DNA from: Sialis fuliginosa
Taxonomy: Eukaryota; Arthropoda; Insecta; Megaloptera; Sialidae
Direction of reading: 5' to 3'
NCBI GenBank assembly: GCA_961205875.1
Contig: OY540809.1
Location: 20,162,267-20,226,266 of the forward strand
DNA length: 64,000 bases
Notes under the pieces: model-generated
Told to the model about the DNA's origin: nothing
What the model saw: only the letters and a program-made list of their open reading frames with translations
The model's database searches: none
Shown: positions 11,706-21,922 of the stretch, piece after piece
How the letters are laid out: every line of letters begins with the position of its first letter
Numbering within the stretch: the stretch's first letter is position 1
Made by a program: the position numbers and the translations under genes

Positions 11706-12050
11706 AATTTCAACTTATTTGTTAATTTACCAAATTTAATTTATTTATAATAGGATAAAGGAGCGACGGTCTTAGGGCCCTTGATACTCTGAAAGTTAAT
11801 GGTGTAAGCTATATTTTTTAAAAAAGTTTGAGTCTGTAGGATCGCGCCAAGCTGAGATATTAACTATTCAACGTATTTGTTAATTTATCAGTTTTAATTT
11901 GTTTATAATAAGATAAAGGGGGTGCGACGGTTTTAGGGCACTTGATACTATTTAAGTTAATGGTGTAAGCTATATTTAAAAAAAAGTTTGAGTCTGTAGG
12001 ATCGCGCCAAGCTGAGATATTAATAATAATAATAATAAAAATAATAAAAT
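11706..12050. repeat. 157-bp tandem duplication followed by (TAA)n
   Basis: A unit of about 157-160 bp occurs twice (about 11706-11863 and 11866-12022). Both copies share 'gttaatggtgtaagctatat' and 'gtttgagtctgtaggatcgc'. The second ends in a (taa)n/(taaaa)n microsatellite. It may be the inner part of the hAT-like element starting at 11422. Confidence 0.75.
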
Positions 12051-12379
12051 ATAATTGTTCTGTATTTTTTTAATAATACTCTACTCCTAGATCTGTTTTC
12101 TTCAAAAACATTTCCCGCTTCCGTATTGTTTATGACAATGTATCATAATATGTACCTACTATAGTAAATAGTAATGCATTGGTGCTTTAAATTTGAATAC
12201 CGGATTTGTCTAAATACTGTTTTTGATTTATCATATTTATAATTTGACACTAGAAATGTAATTTCATTCATACAAACAATTTAAAACAATCGATCTTACG
12301 AAGCTGTTAAAATTACAGGATATGTAAAAAAGATTATTTTTTATAATAAGTACAATGTAGGACTCTAACACTATATTAT

Positions 12380-12625
12380 TTAAGAAATACCTGTCTGTCT
12401 GTTTGTTACTATTTCATGGCTAAACTACTGAATAGATCTTGATAAAATTTGTCAAGGAGATGCTTGCATCCTGAGGAAGGGCATAGGCTACTTTGTATCC
12501 AGAAAAAAAATTAGATAATGTATTTTGTACGCGTGATACATTATACTTTTTGGTGTAGTCATCTAGCGTGCAAATGCGAAACTAAAAACCTGTTTTATTG
12601 ACCATCATAACAGAAATCAGAATAA
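12380..12625 (-). repeat. R-A SINE-like element, reverse orientation
   Basis: The reverse strand contains 'atgcaagcatctcct', 'aaatttt-atcaagatct' and 'gccatgaaa', then a 'gacagacag' block. This is the same order as the plus-strand copies at 55369 and 55558. Family resemblance is to lepidopteran Metulj-type SINEs (from memory, not checked). Confidence 0.6.
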
Positions 12626-13451
12626 AAAGTATGCTTTCGATTTACGGGTTGTTAAAATAGGAAATAAACATAACCTAACAGAACCTAAAAAGCAGAAAAT
12701 ATAAACAGTTTGGAGAATTTTGTTTTAGATTAATCACTTTTAATAGGGAATACTCACGTAGATTAAATAATCGATAAAATTAATAAATATTTCAATCACA
12801 AATATACTTATACAACAATAAATAACAATTTGAAAACAATGTATAAAAACATAAAGTAGGTAATAATAGTAACTTTAATGAGAACAAGGATCCTACGAGT
12901 GGTGGCGTTCAAAAAGTTAGGCATATTCTGACAGTTTAATTAAACTATTTTGTGAAAATTGTTATTATTTTATGTAAAACCAGTTGCCTATATATATTAT
13001 ACTGTAGGTATGATACATGTTAATAACTAGTTTTAACGTCTGTATGCCATTATAACTGAATTTAAATCTATCGCTCTATAATTAATTTTAATGTTTATTT
13101 TACTTATTTATAATAATAATGGGCATGCATATTATGTAATTCAATTTAGTTTTTATAACAATATTATCTAACTAGAAGTTTCGTGTACAATAAATGCGCA
13201 CGTAACCCCGTAGAGGGGGGTATTGAACAATTTTGAAAACGTAAGCAACATACGACAGTACAATTTTGGCTTCCGAGGCAAGATATAGTTTACGGAGTTT
13301 TTTAAATCAAGTCAATAATAACTGCACGGGAGTTCCTTTTAACCTATCCTTCCAGTAATTGAGTTTTAAATTATCGTACTAAGTGTTATATTGTAAATTC
13401 TGATTGTGTGTTCTCTCTCTATAGGTATTTATATACATTTATATATTCATA
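12626..13451. other. AT-rich sequence without gene
   Basis: No feature recognised up to the Helitron terminus at 13452. Confidence 0.5.
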
Positions 13452-13468
13452 CTAGGGGCTTTACACCT

Positions 13469-13483
13469 GGGCGCTACGCGCCC
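13469..13483 (-). other. Helitron 3'-terminal hairpin
   Basis: 'gggcgctacgcgccc' forms a 6-bp GC stem with a 3-base loop, 13 bases inside the terminal 'ctag' (13452-13455). This is the expected position and shape for a Helitron replication-termination hairpin. Confidence 0.75.
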
Positions 13484-13499
13484 CAACCCCAAATCGTGC

Positions 13500-13930
13500 C
13501 ACATTTGATAAAATATTAATCAATAAAATATAAATTTTTTTATATTAACTTTTGTCTTATCAAATTTTCATAAAATATTTCACTGCAATTATTTGTCGGG
13601 GATAATAATTTATCATTATTACCTTTCCAGTAATATTACAACTTACATGTACAAATCACCATAACCTCAAACGTACTCGGGTCTCATCCTAACCTCAAAC
13701 GTAATCCATTAAACATTTATAATTAGAAAAAAGTAAATGCAGACAATACAAAAATAAAAAACAAATAAATTATAAATAAAACATTTATTAATAAATTATC
13801 ATTTTATAAACAATGATAAAAAACATATTTTTTTAAAAAGGTGGTATAAAGTATAAATAGGTATAGGTAAAATAAATAAAAAATTAAATATAATTTAAAA
13901 AAATTTATTTATATATCGATATACATATTT
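13500..13930. repeat. Direct repeat partner of 16400-17060
   Basis: Shares 'aaattttcataaaat', 'cctcaaacgtact', 'acatttattaataaattatc' and 'aaataaataaaaaa' in the same order and orientation as 16400-17060. Most likely the 3' untranslated part of two related Helitron copies. Confidence 0.6.
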
Positions 13931-15462
13931 TCAATATTCTGCGTTCACATCTTATTGTTGGGAGAACGCTTGTATCGGGGGGAACATTAGACGATACTGG
14001 GGGTGTACCGGAACTGAAATTTTGAGTTCCGGTCGGAACCGGAATTACCGGAATTCACGAAAAAAATCCGGCCGGAACCGGAATTTTTTCAAAAAAATTC
14101 TGTATGAAGTATTAACAAATAAAGAATATAAATAAAAATGTTTAATACATAGGTTACGTTTTATATCAATACAGTTAATTATTTTAAATAGTATAGGAAT
14201 GAGGTACATTACATTCTACAAAATTGTTGTTTCTAATAAAATGTTTATCATACGTTCTTTTCGATTATAAATTATAGAAGGATAAAATCGAAGGTGGAAA
14301 ATCAGATATTTAGAAATTATTAAATACATATATCTAAAATGCTACCCATAAATGGGGAACAACTATTATTTTTCCAAAAAAGATCAATAATTAAATATCA
14401 TTTTTACTACATATCTTGTATTACTAAAAATTTATTTTATGATGGTTAATTAATGTAATCATTTTAATTAAATATATCTAAAATATAAAGTAAAAAAAAT
14501 GTTTTTGTGTTATGAAGTTTTTATTTCCATTAAAAATAAAATATAAAATTAAATTAATGTTTGTTTTTTTTTTTACAAAAATACTGTTATTTGAGAATCT
14601 CTTATACCCGGTCTCACTACTCAACTTTATTTCTGTTCTTTATCTAAGTGTTCCTTAGTCTTAAGTTGAACCTAAATTTTACGTCGATCTCACGGGTCTA
14701 TCTTATCATCAAGGTAATTAAATCATGGCTTATGTCAATATAATTAATTTTGGATATAAATTGTGCATTTGATCATCCAAAAAATATTCAGTAATACACA
14801 GAAATGTAACAAGCGATAAAAGAAAGGAGCAAGTTATACGCAAAAAAGCAATTATTAATACCTATATTAAATATATGAAATTTCAAAGTAGGTATTATAA
14901 TTTTTATTCTTTTTTATATTAGTTTTAAAAATTCTACTAACATGTCATATAAATATTCAAGTCTATTTTTCAAACGAGTTATAAAAGCATACACTGGAGG
15001 CTTTGTTAAACGAAACAGTTTTAAAAAGGTTAATTTTGATTTGAAAATGGTTATATCTATAATAAACTTGGCTTGAAATACCATAAACTATTATACCTAT
15101 GATATCTGCATCATTGCCATCAATAATTTTATCAAAAATGTTTACAATATTCATTTTTGTGTACAGTTTTCAGGTTAAGTGGAACTAATGTAAAGTATCA
15201 CTTTGACTAGGACTTAAATTTAGGTAATACTTAACGACTTAAAGAACACAATAGTAGAATGTAGAAATAAAATTAAAAATTCCGGCGGGGTCCGGCCGGA
15301 ATTTTCTAGTTCCGGCCGGAACCGGAACCGGAATAAAATCCTAAATTCCGGCCGGAATTCCGGTACACCCCTAGACGATACACTCATATCAATGATGCTC
15401 GATGTTGACTCTGAAGATGTCGACGATGTTGACTCTTTAGTAATTGGTACTTTAGTAGGCAT
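13905..15462 (-). pseudogene. 57-codon frame split by a hAT insertion
   Basis: Minus-strand positions 15462-15374 open with ATG and encode MPTKVPITKEST followed by a Ser/Thr-rich stretch. The reading frame runs into the hAT at 13998-15373. If the element and one target copy are set aside, the same frame continues through 13989-13905 and ends at TAA, 58 codons in all. The start resembles that of the Helitron protein at 20325 (MPPKKNR..., also Ser/Thr-rich). The upstream bases are similar too: the plus strand reads 'ggcattctgaaat' there and 'ggcattctaaat' here. I infer it is the N-terminus of a deleted Helitron protein joined to its 3' region. It could equally be an unrelated small gene. Confidence 0.45.
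13998..15373. mobile_element. hAT element, 1.4 kb, 8-bp TSD gacgatac
   Basis: The left end 'tgggggtgtaccgg' and right end 'ccggtacacccct a' are inverted repeats with one mismatch. 'gacgatac' flanks both sides (13990-13997 and 15374-15381). Subterminal sequence is packed with 'ccggccggaa' motifs. The interior is AT-rich with only short frames (- 14963-15154), so it is non-autonomous. It disrupts the frame described at 13905-15462. Confidence 0.88.
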
Positions 15463-15481
15463 TCTAAATATTTATTAAAAA

Positions 15482-16399
15482 TTAAAATAAATATTATAAT
15501 AATTAAAACACATATAAAATATCTATGTATATAATAATGATCTTACCTCAAACGTAAAACAATAATTCGTATATTTGCTAAAAATTAAAAGAATTAATTA
15601 ATTTTATATTAATAGAAAATATTAAAATATACGCACTATAAAAAACGAACCCACTTAATTAAACAGTATTCACTAGAATACTAAAGAATAATATAAAATT
15701 AAAACTCCAACTCTGTATATCCTCACTCCAAAATTGAATGCAACAATCATAATAATAAATGTTACGGTTTTATTGAAATTACAATAATTAAAATAATAAA
15801 CGTAAGTTAAATTGTAATAATTGAAATAATAAATGTGCCCGTTTTATTTCAAAAATTTCAATTGTAATAATTAAAATTTATATCATGATAAATTTTAATA
15901 AATTTGGAAATAAAAGTAAAAAAAATAAATATAAATTTCTAATATTACTTTATTTCTTTACTTATTATGTATTTGAAAACCATAGAATTGTAATGTACAT
16001 TATTGGAAATTTAAATAAAATACTTACCTACAAAAATGATAAATTTGTAAAAATAATGCAAATATACATATATTAGGTAAACGAAACGGTCATATCTCTC
16101 TGCAACAATATGATTATTAAAAAAAAAATATATTATTTAAAGCTCCTATTGTACATAAATAATACCTATATAATAATTATTTCATTAATGACTACAAAAT
16201 TAAGTGGTTTGATTAACTAAAATGTGTTTTTTCATGTAAAAAATGGTATTCTTTCCAGATTGTATTTTTCTGTTTACTTACTGAACACTGACAAAAAAAT
16301 ATTTACTGTCCAGACAATTTTATATCAAAATGTCTTATTATGATTATGCTTACGACAACATTACTTTATATGTATTTAGATACTGATAAATAATCTTAA
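15482..16399. other. AT-rich Helitron-associated non-coding sequence
   Basis: Very AT-rich, with 'acctcaaacgta' at 15546 again. The frame at 15885-16076 is AT-driven (Lys/Asn/Ile/Tyr-rich) and not convincing. Confidence 0.4.
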
Positions 16400-17060
16400 A
16401 AAAGAATTAATATTAACTCTTGTCTATTCAAATTTTCATAAAATTGTATATGTTTTAAATGCTGACAATTAATTATTGAATTTGGTGGTGAGAATCATTT
16501 ATCATTTTTATTATATAAATTACTTTAACCTCAAACGTACTTGGGTCTCGGATGTATGTATTAATATATTAAATTATAAATACCCTTATTAATGTTTAAA
16601 AATTGTAGAAAAGATCATTGTGAACTTCAATTAAAATGTTTTATTACGATTTTCATTATTATAGATTAAAGGTATAATATACTCGTATACATGTTATATT
16701 TGAAAACAATAATAGTTACGCAATGTAAATATGTGAAATCTTGATCTAACAAATTTTCAAACACCAAAAATCAAAAGTATCATGTTGAGATGAAATAAAA
16801 TTCATCTGCAAGTAATTTATAATCTATAATTTCTATTAATTAAAATAACGTTATAATAAATATACATTGCACAATATTAAGTAAACAATTTTACAAAAAG
16901 ACAATCCAATGTTTATTATAAATTAATTAAACATTTATTAATAAATTATCATTTTATAAATAATGACAAAACGTTTTTTTTTCAAAATTAGGTAGTATTA
17001 TTAATATAGGTGAAATAAATAAAAAACTGAATTAAATTAAAAAAATATATATTTATAAAT
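16400..17060. repeat. Direct repeat partner of 13500-13930
   Basis: Same ordered blocks as 13500-13930. It lies just downstream (minus sense) of the Helitron helicase's last exons, where a Helitron 3' region is expected, but lacks a terminal hairpin/CTAG. This fits truncation. Confidence 0.6.
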
Positions 17061-17379
17061 TAAAACCAAACATAAACAATAAAATATATTTACATAAACA
17101 ATTATCAGTATAAATAACCAAATATTCTTTATAAAAATTAATAAATACAATAAAATTATTTATAGAAGAAAATAACGACATTTTAATAAACTTAAACAGC
17201 TGTTATAGTAAGATAGAATATACCTATTTATTAATACAAATATTAGTATTAAAGTATTATATATTATTTTATATTAATATATATTATTTATATTAATAAA
17301 GTATATGATTATATAGTTCTGTCTCTGAAACTACTGAAAAATAAGTTGTTATATGTTAAGTATAGATAAATGCGATTCC

Positions 17380-17900
17380 GTTTTTTTTTCAGGATTTTTC
17401 CAAACATGTGTTCTGTTTGTATGTCGCACTTCAAAGAACACGATGGCCAATCTTCCTTGCTCCCTCATTGGTTCTGTTACCTGTAACTGAAAAATTGGTT
17501 ATTAAAAGTAATGACTGTTTTTATAGATAAATACTACTTCCCTTTTTTTCGTGGATTTTGCCAAGCGCGTGTTCTGTCTGCCAGTCACTCTCAATAGAAC
17601 TTCTCGATAGATGATGTTCATTGTGAAAATGGCCCTCTTTCCTCTGACCAATCTTTCTTGCTCCCTCGTTGGTTATATCTCTCACCTGTAACTGAAAAAT
17701 TGGTTATTAAAAGTAATTACTGTTTTATAGATAAATATTACTACCCTTTTTTCGAGGATTTTGCCAAGCGTGTGTTCTGTCCACATATTGCACTTTAAAG
17801 AACTTCTCTGTACACAATGTTCATAGTGAAGTTGGTTTCATTCCCTCTGACCAATCTTCCCTGTTCTCTCGTCGGTTCCACTTGAACGTACACAGAGTCC
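17380..17900 (-). repeat. Triplicated last exon of the Helitron helicase
   Basis: Three tandem, diverged copies of a unit of about 190 bp: about 17740-17900, 17540-17710 and 17390-17490. Each of the two downstream copies (minus sense) is preceded by the same acceptor-like 'tttttcagttacag' and by 'attactttt'. Each carries the 'acca-Yga-ggga-caaggaagattgg' block, which in the first copy encodes [14 protein letters not shown]. Copy 3 has lost its middle. Only copy 1 remains in frame with the helicase. Confidence 0.75.
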
Positions 17901-18651
17901 AGTGAACGCACTTTTGAAAAGGCAACATATAGTTGCCCGTGTTCAAAGACGGGTTTTGTTAAATATATGCCAACCTGAAACATATGTTACAATCAAGAAA
18001 CAGTTTTGTGCTTATTTTCAATAATATTACATATGTATATAATTATTTTTAATATGTACCTTATCAAGAGTTTGTCCTTGGGCTTTGTTGATCATCATAG
18101 CGAATGCTAACCGAATCGGGAACTATCTCCTTTTCAGAACAAATGAGAGATTGATGTCTGAAGGTGCTAAATCCATACGTGGAAGAAACACTCGCTTTCC
18201 TTTGAAAGGGCCAAAAGAAACTTCAGCATCCAGTACGCTGTTTCCCAGATTCTTGACGATCAATCGAGTTTCTGAAAAATTATTATATTTGTTATTATGG
18301 TCCTTATTTAATATCATAGTTTACAACACACCATTGCAAAGTCCTTCCCTAGGATTTATATTCCGTAACAGCATGATGACGACACCCACTTTTAGAGTTA
18401 GTTCGTGAGGTGGCATTCCTGTCGGTGTTATGGAATTCAGGAGTTCTACAGAAAAGTTTTTTTTTGTCTTCGTCATCGTCTGATACTATAGAATCAACGC
18501 TGAAGTATCTCTTCTTTTCTCCGGGAACCTTCCAGACTATTCTTTTATTCAGGTGTAGGCGGTCTTCATTCTTCGGACAGAGGATAGCTGTTGATAGGAT
18601 GTCATCTTCCTTCTTGAAGTCTTCTTCGAAAATTGCTATCATGTCTTGCAA
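17795..18651 (-). pseudogene. Helitron Pif1-like helicase, C-terminal part
   Basis: The helicase unwinds DNA during rolling-circle transposition of Helitrons. Minus-strand blocks match the C-terminal third of Pif1-like Helitron helicases in order: AILCPKNEDRLHLN and VPGEKKRYFSVDSI (18651-18470); [17 protein letters not shown] and [14 protein letters not shown] (about 18430-18337); TRLIVKNLGNSVLDAEV (18270-18220); VFLPRMDLAPSD and LSFVLKRR; FPIRLAFAMMINKAQGQTLDK (18122-18060); and [20 protein letters not shown] plus KVRS (17974-17900). Two short introns fit: about 18271-18336 and 17975-18059 (85 bp, GT...AG). Damage is light: a frame slip at a 9-base T run (18457-18465) and one stop (TAG at 18123-18125, where the family has Gln). 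The N-terminal helicase motifs (Walker A) are absent. Not a host PIF1 gene, because the Helitron N domain lies upstream. Confidence 0.85.
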
Positions 18652-18656
18652 TAATT

Positions 18657-18740
18657 AGAAAAATGAATATAAAACGTACCGAAATCCAACAACGTAAAGG
18701 TTTATTTCTCTAAGTAGTTGATCTAGTTCCCGCAAAAAAT
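18657..18740 (-). repeat. Partial duplicate of the exon at 18962-19042
   Basis: About 80 bp ('gaaatccRacaRcgtaa' and 'tttctctaagtagttgatctag') repeats 18962-19042, 305 bp away in direct orientation. It includes the coding end LDQLLREIN and the following donor-like site. It marks the place where the central part of the Helitron protein is missing. Confidence 0.7.
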
Positions 18741-18985
18741 GTTAATGTTAACTAAGTTTCTTTACAAATAAAATAATTGATACTTTTCTGGAATTATTCC
18801 AATTAAATAGAAAAGTAATTATATCAATGAATATTATAAAATCCTAATTGTATCGTTTAAAAAATTTCAGGAATAGTCATTGTTAATTTAATTAATATCT
18901 AACCCTTTTATTTTATATTATTTTATATTCTTAAATCAGTATATAAATTATTATTCATAATAAGAAAAATGAATATAAAACATAC

Positions 18986-19547
18986 CGAAATCCGACAGCG
19001 TAAGGGTTTATTTCTCTAAGTAGTTGATCTAGTTCCCGCAAGATGACTTCTGAGCAAACTTCATTTGCTTCTACGCTCCTTTTGCACTGCAAAGCCTCTG
19101 CTGCGTCAGACTTCTGTCGATATCACATACCTTTTATAAACAAACAAAAACTACGGTTATGTACTCGTTTTTTATTATTGGTTTGAAATTTTATTAATAG
19201 GTATTTACTTATTTCATCACTTAAAAACTAACCTTGTGATAGATCTGACCATGTATTCGGAAATAATACGGACCCCTTCCTGCTGGGAAACTAATGTTGA
19301 CACCTGTTGAAGCAAAAGCAAAAGAGCTGTTGTAATTCCGTATGTGCATAAGGAAATCGGAAGATAACTCATGCACCCTGGTCAACAGACTCTTCAACAC
19401 ATATGGGTATGGTTCCAACGCTGGTAGGACAATCTTCCCCTTGTGGCAACACGTACTGAACTTCCTGTTCGTCGGTCGCTCAGCCATGAAGTGCTCAGCT
19501 CTGCAAAAAGAACAGACAACATTTTTTAGACCTAAATAGTTCACCAC
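18986..19547 (-). pseudogene. Helitron-like N-terminal domain fragment
   Basis: The minus-strand frame 19547-19221 shows the Cys/His cluster and following motifs of the Helitron-like N domain: CSFCRAEHFMAE, FSTCCHKGKIVLPALEPYP, FLMHIRNYNSSFAFAS and GPYYFRIHGQIYH. After an apparent intron or small gap, 19110-18986 continues with SEVILRELDQLLREINPYA and ends at a donor-like G/GTATGT. In intact proteins this region precedes the HUH endonuclease (Rep), which nicks and joins single-stranded DNA. That Rep part is not present here. Identity is secure from the run of motifs; the fragment is non-functional because it lacks the catalytic region. Confidence 0.85.
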
Positions 19548-19567
19548 AGATACTTCATTGTCGCTGA

Positions 19568-20325
19568 CAATCCTTGACGTCTTTGGCGAGCACGCTCAGC
19601 CAAATCCTCCAGTCTTCTAAGTCATTGGTCCTCTCTTTCTTGCAGAAGGTGCTGACGTGTTCGTTCAGATGCGTCTTCTATCCTTTGATACTGGTCCTCT
19701 TCTTCTTGTAGAAGACGTAGACGTGCTCTTTCGGCCAAATCCTCCAACCTTGTAAGACGTTGATTTTCTTCTTGTAGAATACGTACGCGTGCTCGTTCGG
19801 CCAAATCCTATAATCTTGTACGACGTTGATTCTCATCCTCTTGCTGCCGTCAAAGGTCAGAGCACTCCACTGTATCTTGAAGTCGTCTTTGTTGTTGATA
19901 GTCATCTTTGTAATCACGTTGTTGTACAACGTAATTGCTTAGACGCAACAATCGCCTGCCGAATATCACGATCTTCCTGAGCACGATTGTTTCTTTTTCT
20001 CTCGGCATCATTAACTAACCTTTGGGTTATATATTGTTTTAGCATCTTAAATTTGTTTTGTGATAAATCTATGTTATTTTCAATGTATATGATCATTTTT
20101 GTCTACATTGCTCATCGTTTTCATTTTGCCTTTTAATTTTTTTCCTAAAGCTTCCTTTTCCAATATGTGTTCACGTTTAACAACGGAGGTTGATGTTGAT
20201 CGTATTTCTGTAGATGTTGGGACAGGGTGCAATACAGTTATTATAGATTCCTCTGAACCAGTGGTATCGTTAGTATCATCAGTTGAAGTCTTTCGTTTGG
20301 TCCATCGATTCTTTTTCGGAGGCAT
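19568..20325 (-). pseudogene. Helitron protein N-terminus with charged repeats
   Basis: An ATG at 20325 starts MPPKKNRWTKRKTSTDD, followed by a Ser/Thr-rich stretch and a Lys-rich end. After a frame slip near 20085 the next block is LVNDAERKRNNRAQEDRD (within 20096-19914). A third frame has a repeating unit of about 24 residues, 'DLAERARxRxLQEEnQRLxRLE', at least four times (about 19840-19580). It should form long charged helices. Insect Helitron proteins commonly carry such Arg/Glu repeats before the Cys-rich N domain at 19547. Several slips separate the frames, so it is not translatable as one protein. Confidence 0.65.
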
Positions 20326-21540
20326 TCTGAAATATAACTATAATAAAATTATTAATATATCCAAGCTGTTCACTGTAAATTACAGTTACTTATTGTTTTA
20401 GCGTCCTAAGTTTTTTTATATTATTTTTTAAATTTGCATTCATTTTTATCTATGGTTTCTAATATTCTAAATTCAAATAAACGTAAAAAAATGTTACATG
20501 TGACCACAAAGTATCTGCACAAAAATTTTATTGTTATAATTAATTATTAAAAATATTTTATCGGTGTTTTTTCGAAAATTATAACATAAGCTATATCAAA
20601 TTAAACATTATTTAGTAGAGAATATCGAAAAACTGTTAAAAATAAATAATATAATTTATCTTATTTTAAATAATGACTTCGATCAACGTATTATAATAAA
20701 TTTCGACATCTGGAACATTGACTGTAACAATGAGATTAAAAAAAATTCATCATAAAATAATTTGGGAAGCTAAAACGATAAATAAACTAAATTACATTAT
20801 ATTATATATTTTTTTTCTATTAAAAAAAAAAAATTACGTATATTTTATGAAAAAATAGTGATTGCTCTCCGAGTACAACATAGTGTTTTTTAATATTAAA
20901 CATTTTATTAATTTTTTTTCTAGTTTACTACGTACAGAGGATGATAAAATTATTACCTCTAATGAGTTATAAGTACCACTATAATATCCTACAAGCACCA
21001 TCAAATTCGATTAACGGATTATCAAAAAAAAAATTTTTTTTGAATATTGGAAAACATTTTTTTTCGAAAATCATAAATTTTTGGAAGCTAATATTTGGTC
21101 AGGTTGCATAGAATGTGACTTAAAAAAAAATTTTGCCAAATTTATGCAAAGGCATGTATAACCATTAAAACAATCGAGGTTGTAACAGCTCGATCATTAC
21201 ATTTTTTTCGTATAGTAAAATTGATAGAGATATTTTGTAGGTCAAATGCTCTTTGGCAGCTTGAAATCTGCAGAACTTATTTCCTGTACATTGAGTATGT
21301 GTCATTCTTTTTATGAGTTTATTGATTCGTAAAATAGATATTTTTGTCCCCTCGTTTCTGATATAATCGGTAGAAAATTGGGATTTTATTGAGGTAGGGT
21401 TGTTATATTGATTGTTTCGTTTTTTCGCTGAAACGATGATTTTATTTGTACTTATAGTAGAGTTCTGAGAATTGGAAATATTATGAAAACAAGATGAAGA
21501 AAAATGGTTAACTTCCCAGCATAGCAAAGTTATTGTAATG
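20326..21540. other. AT-rich sequence; Helitron 5' end not located
   Basis: The Helitron 5' end (TC on the minus strand) should lie here, but no distinctive terminus is visible. The frame 21165-21578 (137 codons, minus) is the longest in the window. It is Ser/Asn/Ile/Lys-rich and shows no motif I recognise, so I do not call it a gene. Confidence 0.4.
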
Positions 21541-21609
21541 GGTCTGAAAAAAAAATTCAACATATTTTTATGTTTCAAGGTTACTACAGTATGTTTACAT
21601 TATTTTCAA

Positions 21610-21660
21610 AATTGTGTGTGTGTGTGTGTGCGCGTTTGTGTGTGTACGTATGCACGTATG
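21610..21660. repeat. (GT)n microsatellite
   Basis: A tg run with cg interruptions, followed by 'acgtatgcacgtatg'. Confidence 0.85.
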
Positions 21661-21922
21661 GGATGGTCATTTTTTTTCCTGCATGAAATCTCGCAAATAA
21701 AAAATTATATCGACTTCGTTGAGTTGCCGTTAATATAATTTAAAAGAAATTTCAGTAAATTCGGTCAAGCTGTTTTTTGTGTGAACAAAAAGTCTGCAAA
21801 AAAGTAGATTTCAGAATTTCTTAAAAAATATTTATCCGATCTAATTTTGATTGAAATATCAAAAATTTTTATACAGTTTTTATCAAATAACATCTTATCT
21901 AGTAGATATTATAAAACAAAGT

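Larger units (their letters stand above)
13452..20325 (-). mobile_element. Helitron region: decayed Rep/helicase element plus deletion derivative, 3' end intact
   Basis: On the minus strand, pieces of a Helitron replicase appear in the expected order: charged N-terminal repeats (20325-19568), a Helitron-like N domain (19547-18986) and the Pif1-like helicase C-terminus (18651-17795). The window's only good Helitron terminus is at 13452: a 6-bp-stem hairpin, then 'ctag', with T as the next base on the minus strand (Helitrons insert between A and T and end CTRR). The HUH Rep domain and the first helicase motifs are missing. Two AT-rich segments are repeated (13500-13930 and 16400-17060) and a second short start-codon frame lies at 15462. 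The simplest reading is therefore a truncated element followed by a second, internally deleted one that owns the 3' end. The 5' TC end was not located. Confidence 0.7.

Noticed and set aside
17795..18651. A host PIF1 helicase gene
   Set aside because: The Helitron N domain precedes it, and the splicing and terminal structures fit a Helitron. Host PIF1 would not carry the FRIHGQIYH region upstream.
18085..18658. Plus-strand frames at 18085-18408 and 18410-18658
   Set aside because: Shadows of the minus-strand Helitron helicase exons.
21165..21578. Longest open frame in the window (137 codons, minus strand)
   Set aside because: Ser/Asn/Ile/Lys-rich translation of AT-rich DNA with no motif, no splice context and no repeat or homologue I know. 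A frame of this size is plausible by chance.
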